NCBI GenBank assembly: GCA_947631875.1
Contig: CANRMV010000037.1
Coordinates: 1 to 9,029 of the forward strand
Length of the DNA: 9,029 nucleotides
Origin: an uncultured Clostridia bacterium
GTDB taxonomy: Bacteria; Bacillota; Clostridia; Christensenellales; UBA1242
Direction: 5' to 3'
Positions 6,201 to 9,029 of the stretch are shown here, in pieces; positions within the stretch are counted from its first letter, which is position 1; every line of letters starts with the position of its first letter. The notes beneath the pieces were generated by a model, which was not told the DNA's origin, did not search any database, and saw only the letters and a program-made list of their open reading frames with translations. A program made the translations under genes and the position numbers.

Positions 6201-9029
6201 CGAAATAAGGTTGTAGAAGCCACTCAAATCTTCAAATTTGGAGTTAAATTTGTCAACCGTTGCACTAATTGAAACTTGTTTTTTGTTTTCTTGCTGCAAC
6301 TCAACTTTAACGCCTGAAACATTGTTGCCACTAAACATAACCTCTGCTGTTCCAGAGAAGCCCATAAATTCAAAACCTGCGCTAAGGTCAAGCAAGTTTC
6401 CACTCAAAGAAGTCAATGTGACATTGTTCAAAATTTCAGCAAGTTTCATTTGAGTTACATCTTGACCAAACATTTTTGTCAAGAATTTTGGAAGAGCCTT
6501 TTTATCTTTCTTTATCCCCAAGTTTGGCAACATATTTTCAATCACACTTGCAAGTCCGTTTTCTGCCATAACTGTTTTCAAGTTGATTTTCATTTTGTGC
6601 GAAACATCTTGCCCGTCAACCTTTTCGCTGTAAATCACATACAATATCCCGCCGTCATATCTCAAATTAATTTCATCTTCGCCAAGTTTAATTCCGTCAA
6701 TTTCAAAAATTGGATTTTTCTCATCTGTCAAGTTAACATAAGCTGTGCCTGATAAGTCAATGTTGTTATATTTTGCTGCAAAATCAAATGCAAACTCATT
6801 CCCCTCAACAAAATTTTTAACGGAATTGATTTTTGCAATGACATCCAAAATTGTGTCATTAGATGTTTTTGGCTCATCTATTGAGATGTTTGATGCTTCC
6901 TTCAAAGTTGCAGAAACAGAAATGTTGTCATTTATTTGTTTTGAAACTGAAAGCTCTTCGCCAAAAGCAAGTTTCACAATCTGTGAAATGTCAATCTTTG
7001 TGGTGTCAATCAAATCAAGCAACTCTTCAATGCCCTTCTTTTCTTGTTCCGATTTTGGAATAAGTTTCTGAATTTGCTCAACAAAATTTTTGTCAATCGT
7101 GCCAGAAACAACAACATCGCCAAGTTTCAAAGACAATTTGTTGTTGTGCAAAAGAAGTTCCAACTCAATTCCCAAAACATTGCCCGAAAGTTGTAAGCGA
7201 ATGTCTTTTGTAAGGTCTAACTCTGCTTTCAAAGTGAATTCTTTTCCATACAAATTAACAGTCACATTTCCGCTGTGTTGAGAAATAAGATTGTAGAAGC
7301 CATTGAGATTTGTAAATTCGCTTTCAAATTCGTCAAGTTTTCCAACTGAAACTCCAAGAGAAATTTCTTTTTTGTTTTCTTTGCTCAATTTCACATCTGC
7401 ACTTGAAACATCTTTCCCAGCAAATGCGATGTCTGCCTCGCCCTCAAAGCCCATAAATTCAAAGCCAACTTTAAGATTTTCAATATTTCCGCTAACATCA
7501 AGTGTGGCGTTTTTCAAAATGTCTGAAATTGACGTTTTTGTTAAATCTTGCCCAAACATCTTGGTCAAAAATTCTGGCAAAACATTCTCGTTTTTCTCCA
7601 CTCCAAATGTTGACAAAAGGCTTTCGATCACACTTGCAAGTCCGTTTTCTGCCATAATTTGATTTGTGTCAATTTTCATCTTGTGCGAAACGAAATTTGC
7701 ATCAACTTTTTCATCATAAATCACATACAACATTCCGCCGTCATATCTCACATTAAGCACATCTGCGCCAAGTTTAATTCCGTCAATTTCAAAAATTGGA
7801 TTGTTTTTATCAGTTAAGTTGATATATACCTTCCCTGCAAGGTCAATGTTGTTATATTTCAAAGTAAATCCAACTGCAAATTCTTGTTTTTCAATGAACG
7901 CTTTAAGCGCACTTGCCTTATCAAGAAGGTTTAACAAGTTTTCGTTCTCTGTTGGAAGAACAATTTTTTCTTGTGCAACTTTTGCGGACAACTCAACAAC
8001 AATGTCCTCATAGGAAATTGTGATGTTGGCAGTGCCCTCTTTCACTTCAACTTTTTCAAGGGCGTAAAGCGCTTCAATCGTCACATCAAATTTAACAAGT
8101 TCAGCCAAAACTTCTTTAATCTGTGCAACAACACTCTTAACCTCTTCTTTTTCAACATTTTGGTCGGTTTGCTGTGGCAAGAAGGCTGTTATTTTTTCAA
8201 CATATTCATCCAGATTTGAATAATCACCCCTGATGACAACTTTGCTCTTTGAAAGTTCGCCATCCACAAACTCATCCTGCCCAAGCACAAGATAAATTTC
8301 TCCCGAAGAAATTTCATTTTCGGCAGTGGTTGCAAGATTTGCATAAATTTCAACATTCTCGCCAAACAATTCGGTTGCAAATTTGATGCAAACTTTGTTT
8401 GTTTCAAAATTGACAACATAATCTCCGCTGATAGGCTCATTCTTATAAGTTATAGTTGCATTTCCGCCAAATTTTTTAGCAGTTAATATTTCGTCAACAA
8501 TTTTTTCAAGTTCCAAAAGAGCATCAGCATTTTCATAGCCCGTTGTGTCAAATTCAATGCCTGATGTTAGCACATCAAAGTCAATGCTGCCGCTCTCTTT
8601 TGCAAGATTAACACTGGCAGTGTCAAGCACATAAATTTGTTTTTCAACTTGGCGCTGAGTTGGCTCTTCCGTTTCGTCATCTTCCTGTGGAACATCTTCC
8701 CAAACAAGCACAGTTTGAGGCGTTCTTGTCAAAGTTAGCGTTTCGCCATTTTTCCAAGAAATTGTTAAAGCATTGCCGTCCAAAACCGAACTTTGTGGCA
8801 AAATTGTCATCAACGTTTCTGGATTTGAAAGGTTCTTTGTCAAAAATCCAAAAATTGTGTTTTCAATATTTTCACTTGGAAATTTTTGCTTTAATTTGTC
8901 CAAAAATTCAGTCAGTTTTTCTTCAACACTGATGTCAAAATGTTTGGAAAGAATTCTATCCAAAGCCTCAATCCATTTTTTGTTTGCGCCAACTTTCACT
9001 TTAACATCGTCTGCTTTAACATAAATGTA
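1..9029 (-). CDS. Giant repeat-modular surface/secreted protein with C-terminal InlB B-type repeats, partial at both ends
   Basis: One minus-strand frame is open across the entire window, about 3,009 codons without a stop; the start lies beyond 9029 and the stop beyond position 1. I checked the phase at 9027, 7911, 6825, 5754, 4653, 3432, 981 and 201, and it is the same throughout. The translation makes sense as protein from end to end: three tandem modules of about 360 residues (4656-7913), diverged relatives on both sides, two Glu-rich linkers, and five C-terminal InlB B-type repeats ending in Trp. Those repeats are known from extracellular proteins of Listeria, Clostridia and Bacteroides. 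I count only four cysteines (codons near 8388, 5808, 4098 and 1188), which suits an exported protein. I see no long hydrophobic membrane segment, LPXTG motif or enzyme active site. The role is unknown; a long adhesin or cell-surface stalk is the simplest inference. The frame call is very secure and the function call is weak. Confidence 0.93.
201..416 (-). repeat. Degenerate InlB-like repeat 4
   Basis: About 72 residues, starting THQITLLDNN, occupy the next repeat position with matching length. The pattern is kept loosely: a first strand, a Gly-rich loop (VVTGTGGYD), a WDADYTYKL strand, then MMPETDIEIHIRNW in place of MPxxxxTLYAKW. The GWxT core is lost. It resembles the variant last repeats often found in such arrays; homology rests on the MP...W ending and the spacing. 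Confidence 0.6.
435..665 (-). repeat. InlB B-type repeat 3
   Basis: Seventy-seven residues begin TLKFETGIDE and contain FVGWFTTADYQEGTQW, ending MPAYDLTLYAKW. It keeps the family core with GWF in place of GWW and has a Gln-rich middle loop (PTQQQITEG). It is the last copy with the full LYAKW ending in this window. Confidence 0.9.
690..923 (-). repeat. InlB B-type repeat 2
   Basis: Seventy-eight residues begin TISFVTNEK and end VVLYAKW. The core KFDGWWTTSTFEEGTRFDE and the MPTYDVVLYAKW ending are nearly the same as in repeat 1. The spacer between the two repeats contains VEYYRT, while that between repeats 2 and 3 contains IEYYYT, so the spacer repeats too. Confidence 0.9.
948..1178 (-). repeat. 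InlB B-type (Listeria/Bacteroides, Flg_new) repeat 1
   Basis: Seventy-seven residues start at ITFVENG and end in the family's terminal signature LYAKW. The central FDGWWTTENFDDGTRF and the MPQQNVTLYAKW ending match the known pattern of this repeat: a first strand, a FxGWxT core, a Gly-Thr turn, then MPxxxxTLYAKW. These repeats form small beta-grasp-like units in extracellular proteins and usually sit near the C-terminus. This copy has a longer first loop than the compact form. Confidence 0.9.
1179..3545 (-). other. Largely non-repetitive beta-rich region of the giant protein
   Basis: About 789 residues (1829-2617) between the Glu-rich linker and the InlB B-type repeats. I recognise no enzyme domain. 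The sequence is rich in Asn, Asp, Lys and Thr, with alternating strand patterns and occasional Leu/Ile helices, for example FKILAQVLGL and IDIVKLVASM around 1555-1655. At 2577-2742 a segment with GDGLYVSYTHGKN, then KKLRVFIKN and a helix SELIAMVFAAF, repeats the order seen in the modules (strand pair, K-x-L strand, helix), so part of this region may share their ancestry. The rest, including TTNGLAPQRVVLGAN and KVEITSTNIF, shows no similarity I can place. The segment ends just before the first InlB B-type repeat. Confidence 0.6.
3546..3620 (-). other. Glu-rich linker
   Basis: Twenty-five residues from QKEQEGEG to VETT include ten Glu, with Gln, Pro and Ser and few hydrophobic residues. It separates the module array from the non-repetitive region and resembles the acidic linker at 8643-8699, so the modules appear to be framed by two acidic hinges. 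A charged helical spacer is an alternative reading. Confidence 0.6.
3621..4655 (-). repeat. Strongly diverged fourth copy of the ~360-residue module (about 345 residues)
   Basis: These are residues 1459-1803. Position and length match the preceding modules, and several parts align by eye. KFGAKFNLNYN corresponds to the EFAxGFxLKYNN start. YVLYISIGGNIKIKQ followed by a helix and STFGV corresponds to LYVIY...HKMKI...LLSTFGV of copy 1. LYDGYLSGSLSLLENVSIDEF corresponds to the VVxSGTIDKNFVDEF strand. Most invariant blocks, such as NPIFEIDGIKLG and FEFMGF, are absent. Towards the end a second segment, TYVYLVDEISNGEIVHMIY with a following helix, again resembles the LYVIY submotif. The lineage to the modules is inferred from order and pattern, not from strong identity. 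Confidence 0.55.
4656..5756 (-). repeat. Tandem ~360-residue module, copy 3 (367 residues)
   Basis: These are residues 1092-1458, with the full set of module signatures: NPIFEIDGIKLG, RYAGGILYLIY, VDGQDVSHKMKI, LPEFLTKMFGQDLT, FEFMGFAG, GYYNLISKHSGKVTVNLYG, LDLTKDIRLQLSGN, LLLHNNKLSLKLGEVVFSG, LLPEKEKKSIEELLDLID and QINDKISVSATL. It resembles copy 2 in its N-terminal part and copy 1 in its C-terminal part. It is longer than copy 2 mainly through extra residues after the QIND hairpin, a polar stretch with several Ser and Glu residues around 4684-4755. It passes directly into the diverged fourth module. Confidence 0.9.
5757..6827 (-). repeat. Tandem ~360-residue module, copy 2 (357 residues)
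   Basis: These are residues 735-1091, colinear with copy 1 and copy 3. The blocks NPIFEIDGIKLG, RYDGGILYVIY, VDGQDVSHKMKI, FLTKMFGQD, FEFMGFSG, GFYNLISQHKG and QINDNISISATL are all present. Its N-terminal part is nearly identical to copy 3; a 45-base stretch is identical (6682-6726 versus 5611-5655). Its C-terminal half is clearly the outlier: LDLTKDIRLQLSGN and LLLHNNKLSLKLG of copies 1 and 3 are replaced by much diverged sequence. It carries the only cysteine in the three modules, in NVTCEQP (codon 5808-5810). Confidence 0.9.
6828..7913 (-). repeat. Tandem ~360-residue module, copy 1 (362 residues)
   Basis: These are residues 373-734. In order, the module contains: a beta segment with LKYNNIDLAG; the invariant block NPIFEIDGIKLG; RYDGGMLYVIY, then SHKMKI and the helix GLASVIESLL; LPEFLTKMFGQDLT; FEFMGFEG; GFYNLISQHSGNVTVNLYG; LDLTKDIRLQLSGN; LLLHNNKLSLKLGDVVVSG; a helix with KLIP and IEELLDLID; IVKLAFGE; and the closing hairpin QINDNISVSATL. 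It is followed without a gap by copy 2, offset 1,086 bases. Alternating hydrophobic and polar residues indicate many amphipathic strands separated by short Leu-rich helices. I do not recognise the fold as a named family. The boundary is set at the point that aligns with the start of copy 2, so the phase of the repeat unit is arbitrary. Confidence 0.9.
7914..9029 (-). other. N-terminal-side region of the giant protein: diverged copy of the ~360-residue module plus lead-in
   Basis: This covers residues 1-372 of the visible protein. The first hundred or so residues are mixed helix and strand, including a charged helical stretch around 8850-8990, and end in an acidic linker (8643-8699). After the linker, residues encoded by about 8640-7914 align by eye with the later part of the tandem modules. 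A strand containing KVVIRGDYSNLDEYVEKI sits where the modules have a VVxSGTIDKNFV-type strand. It is followed by a helix containing FLPQQ where the modules have LLPEK, and then by a strand pair, ITISYEDIVVELSAKV, where the modules have the QIND-ISVSATL hairpin. I therefore read it as an old, degraded repeat. One cysteine lies here (codon 8388-8390). The true N-terminus and any signal peptide lie beyond the window edge. Confidence 0.6.
8643..8699 (-). other. Acidic linker inside the giant protein
   Basis: Nineteen residues beginning EDVPQEDD and ending TQRQVE are rich in Glu, Asp, Gln, Pro and Thr with no hydrophobic core pattern. Such low-complexity polar stretches usually mark flexible boundaries between folded domains. 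Here it separates the lead-in from the diverged first module. The linker call rests on composition only. Confidence 0.55.

Noticed and set aside
4684..7662. Plus-strand ORFs at 4684-5139, 5254-5562, 5596-6165, 6745-7071, 7090-7281 and 7303-7662 that resemble each other (for example shared LSFICFET and SNSSMxFFS strings), looking like a repeated protein family.
   Set aside because: They lie antisense to the continuous minus frame, and their mutual similarity follows from the tandem modules on the other strand. They are Ser/Phe-rich as expected from the antisense of Glu/Lys/Asn-rich codons, and none has a convincing context.
4656..7913. Regular spacing of near-identical DNA blocks suggesting a CRISPR array or mobile-element copies.
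   Set aside because: Spacing is 1,071-1,101 bases and in-frame, the blocks differ mostly as coding variants, and there are no short direct repeats with unique spacers, terminal inverted repeats or transposase.
1..9029. Alternative genetic code with TGA as Trp, considered because of the low GC content.
   Set aside because: Trp is encoded by TGG (for example at 948-950, 690-692 and 435-437), and I found no in-frame TGA along the frame.
1..9029. Promoter, ribosome binding site, terminator, tRNA, rRNA or riboswitch.
   Set aside because: The whole window is internal coding sequence of one gene; no non-coding stretch exists in which such elements could be supported.

Overview
The window is a single coding sequence. 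One reading frame on the minus strand (codons whose lowest coordinate is divisible by 3) stays open from 9029 down to 3, about 3,009 codons with no stop. Neither the start nor the stop codon is present. I found no intergenic DNA, RNA gene, promoter or second gene. The protein runs from right to left: its N-terminal side is at high coordinates and its C-terminal side at low coordinates. Residue numbers below count from the first codon in the window (9029-9027 = residue 1), not from the true start.

Layout, N- to C-terminal: (i) residues 1-372 (9029-7914), a divergent module with an acidic linker; (ii) residues 373-1458 (7913-4656), three clearly homologous tandem modules of 362, 357 and 367 residues; (iii) residues 1459-1803 (4655-3621), a strongly diverged fourth module; (iv) an acidic Glu-rich linker (3620-3546); (v) residues 1829-2617 (3545-1179), about 790 residues that are largely non-repetitive but seem to hold one more copy of a recurring submotif; (vi) residues 2618-3009 (1178-1), a C-terminal array of three typical Listeria/Bacteroides (InlB B-type, Flg_new) repeats followed by two degenerate ones, the last cut by the window edge.

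The InlB B-type repeats, the enormous length, the tandem beta-rich modules and the near absence of cysteine (I count four in about 3,009 residues) all point to a secreted or surface-displayed protein of a low-GC bacterium, probably a Firmicutes-type organism (Clostridia- or Mollicutes-like gut lineage). That placement is inferred from composition and repeat family only. TGG encodes Trp and no in-frame TGA is seen, so the standard code fits. The signal peptide and any cell-wall or membrane anchor would lie outside the window.

The main item of interest is the roughly 360-residue module. I do not recognise it as a named family. It alternates amphipathic beta-strands with short Leu-rich helices, has clear signature motifs, and its three good copies show a mosaic similarity pattern suggesting recombination between copies. 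The many plus-strand ORFs are antisense shadows of this gene; some resemble each other only because the sense strand is repetitive.
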